Part shown: positions 1 to 7,359 of the stretch, piece by piece
Layout: each line of letters opens with the position of its first letter
Numbering within the stretch: position 1 is the first letter of the stretch
Assembly: GCF_900142325.1 (NCBI RefSeq)
Contig: NZ_FRAM01000004.1
Coordinates: 186,001-250,000 of the forward strand
From: Epilithonimonas mollis
Lineage (GTDB): Bacteria; Bacteroidota; Bacteroidia; Flavobacteriales; Weeksellaceae
DNA: 64,000 nt
Reading direction: 5' to 3'
Notes under the pieces: model-generated
Databases searched by the model: none
What the model was told of the DNA's origin: nothing
The model's input: the letters and a program-made list of their open reading frames with translations, nothing else
Translations under genes and position numbers: made by a program

Positions 1-684
1 CAATTGATAAGCCACTTCCTCATACGGATGATTCTGCTGCATTGCAAAGAGAATTTGGTTTTTTTTATAATCTTCAAAAATCACAGAAAGCAAAACTTCT
101 TTTGCATTTTCTCTTTCATTTTGATTTCCAACAACCGGATTTGAACCTTCCAAAGCTCGGAAAGTTCCGTTTCCATCGATCGAAAAACTGCATTCATCAT
201 AGAAACCAATATTTCCAGCTCCAGCTTCAAACATAGCATTTTTCAAATTCTCAGCAGCATCAACAGGAACATAAACCTCCAGTTTTTTTAATTGATTTTG
301 TTTAGGCAACAGGATTTTTTGATCCTTTACACCCAGAATTTCGCATATCTTAAAATTAACCCCAAAATAATCATTATCAAATGCTGTATGAATCGCATAG
401 ATTGCAATTTTATTTTCTAAAGCTTTCAGAACCGCTTTCTCAACATAATTCTTTCCCGTGATTGATTTTAAACCTGAAAAAATAATCGGATGAAAACAAA
501 GAACCAGATTAAAATCCTTTTTGATCGCTTCATCTATAACGGATTCCAAAGCATCGTGCGCAATCAGGATACCGGAAATTTCCCGATCGGGATTTCCACA
601 AAGTAATCCAACATTATCAAAATCTTCAGCTTGTCTTGCTGGGATTATTTGCTCAAAATCTTTAATAAACTCTTTGATTTTCAT
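1..684 (-). CDS. NIF3-like dinuclear metal-centre protein (YbgI/YqfO type), 3' part missing
   Basis: The frame opens with ATG at 684 and runs off the left edge, so 228 codons of a protein usually near 365 residues are visible. The N-terminal part carries the family signature: DNVGLLCGNP followed by CFHPIIFSGLKSI and AIHTAFDND, whose histidines and acidic residues bind the two metals. The stretch after about residue 120 fits the PII/CutA-like insert of the long form of the family. The physiological role of NIF3-like proteins is not settled; some act in cofactor or nucleotide metabolism. It starts 14 bp after the RES toxin gene on the same strand and may be read from the same transcript. Confidence 0.88.
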   Translation of the reverse strand, partial: MKIKEFIKDFEQIIPARQAEDFDNVGLLCGNPDREISGILIAHDALESVIDEAIKKDFNLVLCFHPIIFSGLKSITGKNYVEKAVLKALENKIAIYAIHTAFDNDYFGVNFKICEILGVKDQKILLPKQNQLKKLEVYVPVDAAENLKNAMFEAGAGNIGFYDECSFSIDGNGTFRALEGSNPVVGNQNERENAKEVLLSVIFEDYKKNQILFAMQQNHPYEEVAYQL

Positions 685-698
685 TTGAATTAATATTT

Positions 699-1151
699 TT
701 ATCTGATAAACAACCGGTCATCAAAAGTAAACTTTTCTATCTTCTTTATTTTTATTCCAGAAAAATCCTGGTGTCTCGGATTAATGATATAATTAAACTC
801 GCCCTGAACAGCAGCAGAAGGAATCTTCAAAATGAGAAATTTTCTTTCTTTAAGAAATCTGTCTCCGATTTTCTGAGTATCGTGAATATGAGGAAAACTG
901 TTCCAATCCTTCGGAAGGCGTTTTGGTTCCAGAAAATCAATATCCGGAATCTCAATATGAGTCAAACGATAATCCTTTGGCAAAATCCCTAAAGGAATAT
1001 GAACCGCAATCTCTGCCACACAAAGCGCAATAGACTGAGCCGTATAAAGTGCTGCATTTCCTTTGCTGTTCCATCTTCCGCCAGCTATCTCTGCACCTTT
1101 CCCGCTAAGATCATCCGCATAGATCTCCTTGCTGAGCCTGTAAACGATCAT
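699..1151 (-). CDS. RES-domain toxin (probable NAD+-degrading)
   Basis: A 150-residue protein of usual RES length. Family residues are visible: GGRWNSKG (Arg26), YTAQSIALCVAEIAVH (Tyr36, Glu47) and KIPSAAVQGEFNYIINPRH (Ser112, His127). RES toxins of characterised RES-Xre pairs hydrolyse or phosphorolyse NAD+ and arrest growth. It follows the Xre-type antitoxin with a 5-bp gap, which is the canonical order. The catalytic activity is inferred from the family. Confidence 0.92.
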   Translation of the reverse strand: MIVYRLSKEIYADDLSGKGAEIAGGRWNSKGNAALYTAQSIALCVAEIAVHIPLGILPKDYRLTHIEIPDIDFLEPKRLPKDWNSFPHIHDTQKIGDRFLKERKFLILKIPSAAVQGEFNYIINPRHQDFSGIKIKKIEKFTFDDRLFIR

Positions 1152-1156
1152 TGGGA

Positions 1157-1615
1157 TTATGCTAAAATGCCGTGTTCTATCCGCGTAAGCTCATCCATAA
1201 GAAGAGAAATTCCAAAGCTGCTGCCCAGTAAATCCTGGGGTTTTGTTCTTCCCAATGCCATATTCTCCGTCTGCAACCAAATCAAAAAACCATCGGCCGA
1301 ACCAAAAACTTCTTCTCCTCTTTTGTAAAGGATTTCTATCTGCAGGATTTTTTCGGACTGTAGCGTATCAAAAGATTTCTCTTCTTTTTGGTAACGGGAC
1401 AAAGTCTTTGCGGAAATATGAAGAAAATCCGCCCACTCCTGCATTGTAAAAGGGAATTTTTTTGTAATATTATCGAATATCTTGAAGGATATCCCATGCT
1501 TTGCAATATCCATTAGTCGAAACAATCCTGCATCATCAAAGTTTTGATAACCATAGGCTGCTATAGGCTCATTAACTATATCCGAATGTGCTTTGGAAGG
1601 TGCGTATTTTTTCAT
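1157..1615 (-). CDS. Xre/MbcA/ParS-type antitoxin of the RES pair
   Basis: 152 residues. The middle holds a helix-turn-helix (around residues 55-85, EWADFLHISAKTLSRYQK), and the C-terminal third is the toxin-binding DUF2384-type domain ending in LGRTKPQDLLGSSFGISLLM. It sits directly upstream of the RES gene and would both neutralise the toxin and repress the operon. Two identical 12-bp palindromes overlap its promoter at 1642-1653 and 1663-1674 and are the obvious binding sites. Confidence 0.9.
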   Translation of the reverse strand: MKKYAPSKAHSDIVNEPIAAYGYQNFDDAGLFRLMDIAKHGISFKIFDNITKKFPFTMQEWADFLHISAKTLSRYQKEEKSFDTLQSEKILQIEILYKRGEEVFGSADGFLIWLQTENMALGRTKPQDLLGSSFGISLLMDELTRIEHGILA

Positions 1616-1633
1616 TTGTAATTTTTTCTTCTA

Positions 1634-1674
1634 CAAATATAAGACTTTTGTCTACAAAATAAAGACTTTTGTCT
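1634..1674 (-). promoter_or_regulatory. Promoter and twin operator of the RES-Xre operon
   Basis: On the minus strand a Bacteroidota -7 box TATATTTG occupies 1641-1634, 18 nt before the antitoxin ATG. Immediately upstream lie two identical perfect palindromes AGACTTTTGTCT at 1642-1653 and 1663-1674. Their 21-bp centre-to-centre spacing places them on the same face of the helix, suiting two cooperative dimers that block the promoter. The palindromes are seen directly; the repressor role is inferred. Confidence 0.75.
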
Positions 1675-1734
1675 CGTTTTTTATTGTTTTTTGATTTAAT
1701 TCTTTTGACTATCTTCATTTAATATTTTTAATCA

Positions 1735-2562
1735 ATGAAAGTAAAACCAGAATTTGATCTTATTCCAGAAGATGGCTGGCGAAAAAAAATTTACGAAACC
1801 GTTTATTTATCGGATACTAAAGCTGGTAAGATATTCGATATAAGCCTGCTGATATTAATTATTTTCAGTACCGTTCTGCTGATGGTAGAAACCATACCCA
1901 TCATCAAATTACAATATTATAAAGAATTCTACTACGCCGAATTTTATATTACAATAATATTTACGATAGAATATATTCTGAGGATAATCTGCATCAAAGA
2001 CAGAGAAGAGTATATTTTCAGTCCACTTGGAATCATTGATTTTCTTTCCATTATTCCTTTCTACATCAGTCTATTTTTTCCAGTTTGGCATTTTGTGGCC
2101 ATTATCAGAATATTGAGAATACTGAGGGTCTTCAGGATTTTTAATCTGGCAGACTATATGCACGATGGCCGTTTTATTGTTTCTGCACTCAGGCACAGTT
2201 CGAGAAAAATTTATATTTTTCTTTTGTTTATGGTTATTTTCATCGTTATAATAGGGGCACTTATGTATGTTGTGGAAGGTGGAAAAAATGGATTCAGCAG
2301 TATTCCGCAAAGTGTTTATTGGGCGGTGGTTACTATCACAACCGTCGGATATGGCGACATATCTCCGGCAACACCACTTGGAAAATTATTATCAATTATA
2401 GTAATGCTTTGCGGTTATAGTATTATCGCTGTTCCTACAGGTATCGTGACCTCAGAATTCCGAAAACGTAGGGGAAGTGATATCCAATGCAGCCGCTGCG
2501 GCAATGAAGACAATGAAGACAATGCACGTTTTTGTAAGATCTGTGGTGAAAAAATAATATAA
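1735..2562 (+). CDS. Voltage-gated K+ channel with C-terminal zinc ribbon
   Basis: 275 residues with six predicted membrane segments. An arginine-rich S4 helix lies near residues 118-137 (IIRILRILRVFRIF) and the selectivity filter TTVGYGD at 202-208 between the last two helices. These are defining features of a KvAP-like tetrameric channel in the inner membrane. After the pore helix a short tail holds two CxxC pairs (Cys252/255 and Cys267/270), a zinc-ribbon typical of bacterial zinc-ribbon proteins but not a usual channel end. It converges on the patatin-like gene with a 3-bp gap. Confidence 0.93.
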   Translation: MKVKPEFDLIPEDGWRKKIYETVYLSDTKAGKIFDISLLILIIFSTVLLMVETIPIIKLQYYKEFYYAEFYITIIFTIEYILRIICIKDREEYIFSPLGIIDFLSIIPFYISLFFPVWHFVAIIRILRILRVFRIFNLADYMHDGRFIVSALRHSSRKIYIFLLFMVIFIVIIGALMYVVEGGKNGFSSIPQSVYWAVVTITTVGYGDISPATPLGKLLSIIVMLCGYSIIAVPTGIVTSEFRKRRGSDIQCSRCGNEDNEDNARFCKICGEKII

Positions 2563-2565
2563 TAA

Positions 2566-3363
2566 TTAGGACTTATAAAAGATTTCAAATTCTTCTTCAT
2601 TTTCGTAAAAGGTTCGCTTCGCCTCATCATAACCGATTTGGAAAATCTCTTCCAGTCTATGAGGTTTCCGCTCGAAAGTTCCATATTTTGATAATTTTTT
2701 AGAAGTAATAAACCAATCGCAAAACGCAAATTTATAAATCTCGGTTCTGTGTGATAACAATTCATAGGCGCGGGTAGTAACTGAACGTATGCTTCTCAGA
2801 TCATTCACCTCCACATCTTGTGGCGGTGTGACATAGACACCAATTATTTTATCACACTCATTATGAATGATATCTGCCGGAAAATTATTCAAAACGCCAC
2901 CGTCGCTGTACATTTCCTTTCCGATAAAATATGGCGTGGAAATACCCGGAATACAAGAAGAAGCAATAATGGCATCCACCACTTTATAATGTTTTTCAAA
3001 AACTTTTTGTTGTCCGCTAATCAGTTCTGTGGCAACGATTCTGACATCTTTATCCAGATCTCCCAAAGTAATATCTTTAAAAATCGGATTGAGATAAGTT
3101 GAAAAAATAGCTGATGAGACAAATCCAGGCTGATTAAACGTAAAATGCTTCCAGTTGAAAAAATAAACCGACTGAAAAAAATCCAAAATCTCTTCCGCTG
3201 TTTTTCCGAAAGCATATAAAGAACCGACGATGGAACCTGCGCTGCAGCATGAAATAACGTCTGGTTCTATATTCTTCTCCTTAAGAAACTTCAGAACACC
3301 GGCGTGAGCAAGTCCACGCGTTCCGCCTCCTGAAAGAACCAATCCTGTTTTCGAATTTTCCAT
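2566..3363 (-). CDS. Patatin-like phospholipase family protein with altered nucleophile elbow
   Basis: 265 residues. The oxyanion loop SGGGTRGLAHAG (11-22) and the catalytic Asp154 in DGG are present. Ser41 sits where the patatin nucleophile should be, but the usual G-x-S-x-G reads C-C-S-A-G, so the first glycine is Cys39. Patatins are Ser-Asp dyad lipid acyl hydrolases. This one is of the short RssA-like kind with no signal peptide, so it is probably cytoplasmic or membrane-peripheral. Whether it is active is open. Confidence 0.88.
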   Translation of the reverse strand: MENSKTGLVLSGGGTRGLAHAGVLKFLKEKNIEPDVISCCSAGSIVGSLYAFGKTAEEILDFFQSVYFFNWKHFTFNQPGFVSSAIFSTYLNPIFKDITLGDLDKDVRIVATELISGQQKVFEKHYKVVDAIIASSCIPGISTPYFIGKEMYSDGGVLNNFPADIIHNECDKIIGVYVTPPQDVEVNDLRSIRSVTTRAYELLSHRTEIYKFAFCDWFITSKKLSKYGTFERKPHRLEEIFQIGYDEAKRTFYENEEEFEIFYKS

Positions 3364-3374
3364 TAAGTAAAATT

Positions 3375-3402
3375 AAAAAAACCACAGAACAATCTGTGGT
3401 TT
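3375..3402 (-). terminator. Rho-independent terminator after lpdA and the secreted unknown
   Basis: AAACCACAGA / TCTGTGGTTT arms (3379-3388 and 3393-3402) with a 4-nt loop, followed on the minus strand by a T run. It lies downstream of the gene ending at 3431 and upstream of the patatin-like gene. Confidence 0.8.
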
Positions 3403-3430
3403 TATAATATGAATATTATGTTAATCCTGA

Positions 3431-4063
3431 TTATTTAGCATCATAAGATTTTAGTAAATTAATAAAACTCTCTTTAGATTGGACATTCTCTGTCATACTC
3501 TGTAAATCCGGATAATCTTTAAAATTCTCTTTTAGGTTGTCCATGAGCGTTATTGCAGAAAAAGCACCTAATTTATGAGCATATGGCCCGTAAAATTTTC
3601 CATTTTGATTATCCACTAAATAATCTCTTACAACAATAATATCCCTTGCAAAACTATTAATACTTAAATCATAATTATAGTTATAATCAGAGAAGAAACT
3701 TATTTTGCCGGTATGGAAAACTTCTAACAATCCTTTATTTTTATTTAGAACTGATGATGAAGCAATAAACTCTCTGTTGACATTCAGGTTATCATTGATT
3801 TCTAAATATTGGATATCACCCTCATTAATTGCTTCCTTTTCCCCATTACTATTCCTAAAATGAAGTCTTTTAACAATTGTTGAATAAGAAAAAATCGGAT
3901 ACCTGTTCTTGTCAAAATTTTCAATTTTTGTGAAAATAGTATCCTTGGAATTTTTCAGTACATATTTAGCAGAAAAATGATAATTTTTATATTCAAACTT
4001 TTTTTGTCCAAAAAGGGACATTGCACCAAAAAGAACTAATAAGAATAAAAATAAATTTTTCAC
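3431..4063 (-). CDS. Secreted protein of unknown function
   Basis: 210 residues starting with a clear signal peptide (MKNLFLFLLVLFGAMSLFG, cleavage before or at Gln20). The mature part is rich in Tyr, Asn and Phe and looks like a soluble periplasmic or surface protein. No motif was recognised. It begins 9 bp after lpdA on the same strand and shares the terminator at 3375-3402, so it is probably co-transcribed, although a metabolic link is not evident. Confidence 0.75.
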   Translation of the reverse strand: MKNLFLFLLVLFGAMSLFGQKKFEYKNYHFSAKYVLKNSKDTIFTKIENFDKNRYPIFSYSTIVKRLHFRNSNGEKEAINEGDIQYLEINDNLNVNREFIASSSVLNKNKGLLEVFHTGKISFFSDYNYNYDLSINSFARDIIVVRDYLVDNQNGKFYGPYAHKLGAFSAITLMDNLKENFKDYPDLQSMTENVQSKESFINLLKSYDAK

Positions 4064-4072
4064 TAAAGTTAT

Positions 4073-5464
4073 TTAAATATGAATCACTTCACCGTAAGCT
4101 GCTGCTGCTGCTTCCATGATTGATTCAGACAATGTCGGATGCGGGTGGATAGATTTGATGATATCGTGCCCAGTTGTTTCCAATCTTCTTGCTACAACAG
4201 CTTCAGCAATCATATCAGTAACGCCGTCGCCAACCATATGACAACCCAGCCATTCGCCGTATTTTGCATCGAAAATAACTTTTATGAAACCGTCAACATC
4301 ACCGTTTGCAGTTGCTTTTCCGGAGGCTGAGAAAGGGAATTTACCCACTTTGATTTCGTAACCTTTTTCCTTAGCTTGTTTTTCAGTCAGACCAACAGAA
4401 GCGATTTCCGGATGACAATAAGTACAACCTGGAATATTTCCGTAATCAATAGCTTCCACATGTAATCCTTTGATTTTCTCTACACAAGTAATTCCTTCCG
4501 CAGATGCAACGTGAGCCAAAGCCTGGGTTGGGATAATATCTCCAATTGCATAATAACCCGGAACAGAAGTTTCGTACCATTCATTGACAAGAACTCTTCC
4601 TTTATCTGTTTTGATTCCAACAGCTTCCAGGCCGATTCCTTCTACGTTCGCAGCAATTCCGACAGCAGAGAGAAGAATATCTGCCTCTAAAGTGATTTCG
4701 CCTTTCGCCGTTTTCACTTTTGCCTTCACGCCGTTTCCTGAAGTATCTACCGACTCTACAGAAGAATTAGTCATTATTTCGATTCCTGATTTTTTAAGGG
4801 ATTTTTCAACGTGTTTTGAAACTTCTTCATCCTCCAAAGGGACAATGTTTGGTAAAAACTCAACTACAGTAACCTTAGTTCCCATAGAATTATAAAAATC
4901 CGCAAACTCAATTCCAATCGCTCCGGAACCTATAACAATCATAGATTTCGGTTGCTCGGGAAGAGACAAAGCTTGTCTGTAACCGATTACTTTTTTACCA
5001 TCCTGAGGAAGGTTTGGCAATTCTCTGGATCGTGCTCCTGTTGCAATGATGATGTTGGTGCCAGAATATTCAGTTGATTTTCCTTCTGCATCTACGACAG
5101 TCACTTTTTTACCAGCTTTCACAGTTGCAGTTCCCATAATGACGTCAATTTTGTTTTTCTTCATCAAGAAAGAAATTCCACCGCTCATTTTAGAAGCCAC
5201 ACCTCTACTTCTCTGTATCACTTTTGTGAAATCGAAGCCAGGATTCTCTACTTTATTAAGACCATAATCTTCAGCGTGTTTCAAATAATTGAAAACGTGA
5301 GCAGATTTCAGAAGGGCTTTTGTCGGGATACAACCCCAGTTAAGACAAATACCTCCAAGATTTTCTTTTTCGATTATAGCGGTTTTGAAACCCAATTGAG
5401 CAGCTCTGATTGCAGTTACATATCCGCCAGGTCCACTTCCAATAACAATAATATCGTAGTTCAT
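4073..5464 (-). CDS. lpdA: Dihydrolipoyl dehydrogenase (E3)
   Basis: 463 residues, full length. The N-terminal FAD-binding GSGPGG motif, the redox disulphide GGICLNWGC (Cys40, Cys45), the NAD-binding GSGAIGIE motif and the C-terminal HPHPTLSE with the catalytic His-Glu pair are all present. It reoxidises dihydrolipoamide on E2 subunits of 2-oxo acid dehydrogenases and the glycine cleavage system, reducing NAD+. It is not next to odhAB, which lies about 47 kb further on, so one E3 probably serves several complexes. Confidence 0.97.
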   Translation of the reverse strand: MNYDIIVIGSGPGGYVTAIRAAQLGFKTAIIEKENLGGICLNWGCIPTKALLKSAHVFNYLKHAEDYGLNKVENPGFDFTKVIQRSRGVASKMSGGISFLMKKNKIDVIMGTATVKAGKKVTVVDAEGKSTEYSGTNIIIATGARSRELPNLPQDGKKVIGYRQALSLPEQPKSMIVIGSGAIGIEFADFYNSMGTKVTVVEFLPNIVPLEDEEVSKHVEKSLKKSGIEIMTNSSVESVDTSGNGVKAKVKTAKGEITLEADILLSAVGIAANVEGIGLEAVGIKTDKGRVLVNEWYETSVPGYYAIGDIIPTQALAHVASAEGITCVEKIKGLHVEAIDYGNIPGCTYCHPEIASVGLTEKQAKEKGYEIKVGKFPFSASGKATANGDVDGFIKVIFDAKYGEWLGCHMVGDGVTDMIAEAVVARRLETTGHDIIKSIHPHPTLSESIMEAAAAAYGEVIHI

Positions 5465-5519
5465 CTGATTTAAAAATTTGATGCGAATTTACGGAAAATT
5501 ATTGGAAGCATAATATGAC

Positions 5520-5546
5520 AAAAAGCAACTTTGTTAGTTGCTTTTT
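5520..5546. terminator. Hairpin terminator upstream of lpdA
   Basis: AAAAAGCAACT / AGTTGCTTTTT arms (5520-5530 and 5536-5546) with a 5-nt loop. The symmetrical A and T runs let it work in both directions. It would stop transcription arriving from the decayed genes to the right before lpdA. Confidence 0.75.
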
Positions 5547-5568
5547 GGATTAATATAAATTTTTAAAA

Positions 5569-5679
5569 TTAATTTTTGATCTGCTTACAACTTTCAATCA
5601 GTCTGATAAATTCTGAGCGACAACCGCCTTCATCCTTTGATTTTCCTTGTTTTGCAAGATTAATGATTTTGTTTAATCT
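5569..5679 (-). pseudogene. Remnant of a von Willebrand (YfbK-like) protein C-terminus
   Basis: On the minus strand about 36 codons are open and end in TAA at 5571-5569, reading NKIINLAKQGKSKDEGGC then RSEFIRLIES. This matches the C-terminal tail pattern (LAK-GK..DE.GyR.EFi.L.e) I associate with Bacteroidota vWA/DUF3520 proteins of the YfbK kind. A stop codon precedes it and the rest of the gene is gone. Lying next to a sigma-factor remnant supports decay of a former sigma-vWA pair. The assignment is by eye and moderate. Confidence 0.5.
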
Positions 5680-5693
5680 TTATCGTTGATGAA

Positions 5694-5897
5694 TTATGGC
5701 TGCCTCAAAACCAATCGAACGAAGCCACAGAAGATGTAAATTTGAAAATCTTTCAGTTGCTTAATCTTTGTGAAAATCAGGTAGAAAGTATCGGTTAAAA
5801 CTTCTTCTTCAACTTCGTTGTTTTTCAGGTAACGTTTACAGGTGGCGAAAAAACCCGCCTGCAGTAGTTTAAAAAAGGTTGGAATATTCTGAATAAT
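5694..5897 (-). pseudogene. Remnant of an ECF sigma factor gene (region 2)
   Basis: The minus-strand frame closed by TAA at 5696-5694 reads FFATCKRYLKNNEVEEEVL followed by TDTFYLIFTKIKQLKD. This is the hallmark of sigma region 2 in Bacteroidota ECF factors (a-x-C-x-R-Y-x-K-x-x-E ... D-x-F-x-x-I-F-x-K). There is no start codon, and region 4 is missing after a degraded WxxR-like segment. The gene is clearly broken. It sits beside the vWA remnant, a pairing found in this phylum. Confidence 0.6.
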
Positions 5898-5912
5898 TTA
5901 TAAATAAAATAA

Positions 5913-5940
5913 AAAACACTTTTTTTTAAAAAAGTGTTTT
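5913..5940 (-). terminator. Terminator overlapping the end of the caspase operon
   Basis: AAAACACTTTTTT (5913-5925) and AAAAAAGTGTTTT (5928-5940) form a long A/T hairpin. The right arm encodes the last residues and stop codon of the 477-residue protein, so the operon ends exactly here. Confidence 0.65.
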
Positions 5941-7359
5941 ATTATTCGTGATTTCCGAAGGTGACTGGTTCAGTTTATCGTAGATATCTTTATAGGTATC
6001 ATAATTTCTTAACACCTGAGTTGCCGGTAAATTCAGCTTAGCAGCAACTTCAGAAACATTTCCGATGCTGTTGATGGTATTGGCAACATTAGTTTCAAGG
6101 TTTTCTAAATGAATTTCTCCAATTAATGAATTTAGTCTGTTTTCAATTACAATTTCAGTAGGCGGAGAAAAACTGTTTATTAGTTTTTTTCCCAGTTTTA
6201 TTATTTGATTATCCTTGGTGCTGATCGGAATTTTATCTGATTCGCTAATCATTTTAGTGTATGATTCAATCCATTCCTGCACATTATCGATCTTTGAAAA
6301 ATTATTCCAGAAGAGATCATACTTAACATGGTCAATTGCTCTGTCAATTAAAGATCCTGGTTTGAAAGGCATTTTTTTATCTATTGTATTGTTGGAATAC
6401 TTATTCATTATTGAAGAAATCACAGGGAGTTGTTCGTCGTTTCCATTGTGCTGGAGCTTGTCTGAAAGGAGAATCAGATCCGGCAAAAGCAAAAGCTGGC
6501 AATTTTCATAATCCAGTTTTTCTGACAGTTCTAGTTGAAGAATATGAATAAGGGTCATCAGATAAGGATGCTGCCTGATGATGCTGTGGTCTTTCTCGGT
6601 CAATAATTTGAAATTGCTGTAGTCCCTGTATGTGAAAAGAATTTTGTCCAGCACAAGGTACTCTTCTGCATCAGCGTTAAAGCAACATTTTTTTGTATAA
6701 AAGAAAAAACAGTTTTCAAAATCCGGCAAAGAGGAGTAACGGATAAAAAATTGTGTCTGGAAGCCATCAAAGATACAGAATGGAAAAATTCTACTATCAT
6801 TTCCATCAGTCCATTTCAGAAGATATTGACCTTCAGGCAGCCTACCAGAGAATGCCAGCCAGCCATAATCACTATTATATTTTGCATTTTCCGGACCTAA
6901 CTGATATAGTATTTCGTTATTATTTTTAATTATAGAATAATGTGGAAGCAAGTTTTCCATTATAATATCCGGAAACATATCCTTATCATATTTTGCAGCA
7001 AAAAGCAAGAAATCCGGATGATCTTCTGAACTTACAACAGTTGACATCTGACTGTATAGTTCGGCATTTTGGCTAAAATACTCATGGGTTGTCCTGAATG
7101 ATAGTATAGGAGCAACAGCGGGATAATTAAAATCAAACCGGAAACTCTTGTTGCTGTCAACAAGCAAAAGATATTCTTGGTAATAATCTATCAAGACTGC
7201 TTTTAACTGATAAACACCAGGATCAAGCTCTAGTTGCAAACATTCTGAGTTCCCTTCAAAAACAATAGTGAACATTCCATCGATCACAGTCAATTGTAAT
7301 CCTTCGAGTTTTTGATTGAAGGAAATATTTATTTGATATTTATTTTTAGAATTCATCAT
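5926..7359 (-). CDS. Unrecognised 477-residue protein, third gene of the caspase operon
   Basis: No known family was recognised and there is no signal peptide or membrane segment. The N-terminal ~210 residues look like two beta-sandwich units: each ends in a strand-rich segment of the kind ELDPGVYQLKAVLIDYYQEY (about 46-65) and LPEGQYLLKWTDGND (about 174-188). The remainder is alpha-helical and hydrophilic. A C-terminal helix pair follows, with a VSEVAAKLNLPATQVLRNY stretch that resembles a small helix-turn-helix-like hairpin. The start (two adjacent ATGs at 7359 and 7356) overlaps the caspase gene by up to 14 bp, so translation is likely coupled. It may be a sensor, scaffold or protease target; this is inference. 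Confidence 0.75.
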   Translation of the reverse strand: MMNSKNKYQINISFNQKLEGLQLTVIDGMFTIVFEGNSECLQLELDPGVYQLKAVLIDYYQEYLLLVDSNKSFRFDFNYPAVAPILSFRTTHEYFSQNAELYSQMSTVVSSEDHPDFLLFAAKYDKDMFPDIIMENLLPHYSIIKNNNEILYQLGPENAKYNSDYGWLAFSGRLPEGQYLLKWTDGNDSRIFPFCIFDGFQTQFFIRYSSLPDFENCFFFYTKKCCFNADAEEYLVLDKILFTYRDYSNFKLLTEKDHSIIRQHPYLMTLIHILQLELSEKLDYENCQLLLLPDLILLSDKLQHNGNDEQLPVISSIMNKYSNNTIDKKMPFKPGSLIDRAIDHVKYDLFWNNFSKIDNVQEWIESYTKMISESDKIPISTKDNQIIKLGKKLINSFSPPTEIVIENRLNSLIGEIHLENLETNVANTINSIGNVSEVAAKLNLPATQVLRNYDTYKDIYDKLNQSPSEITNNKTLF

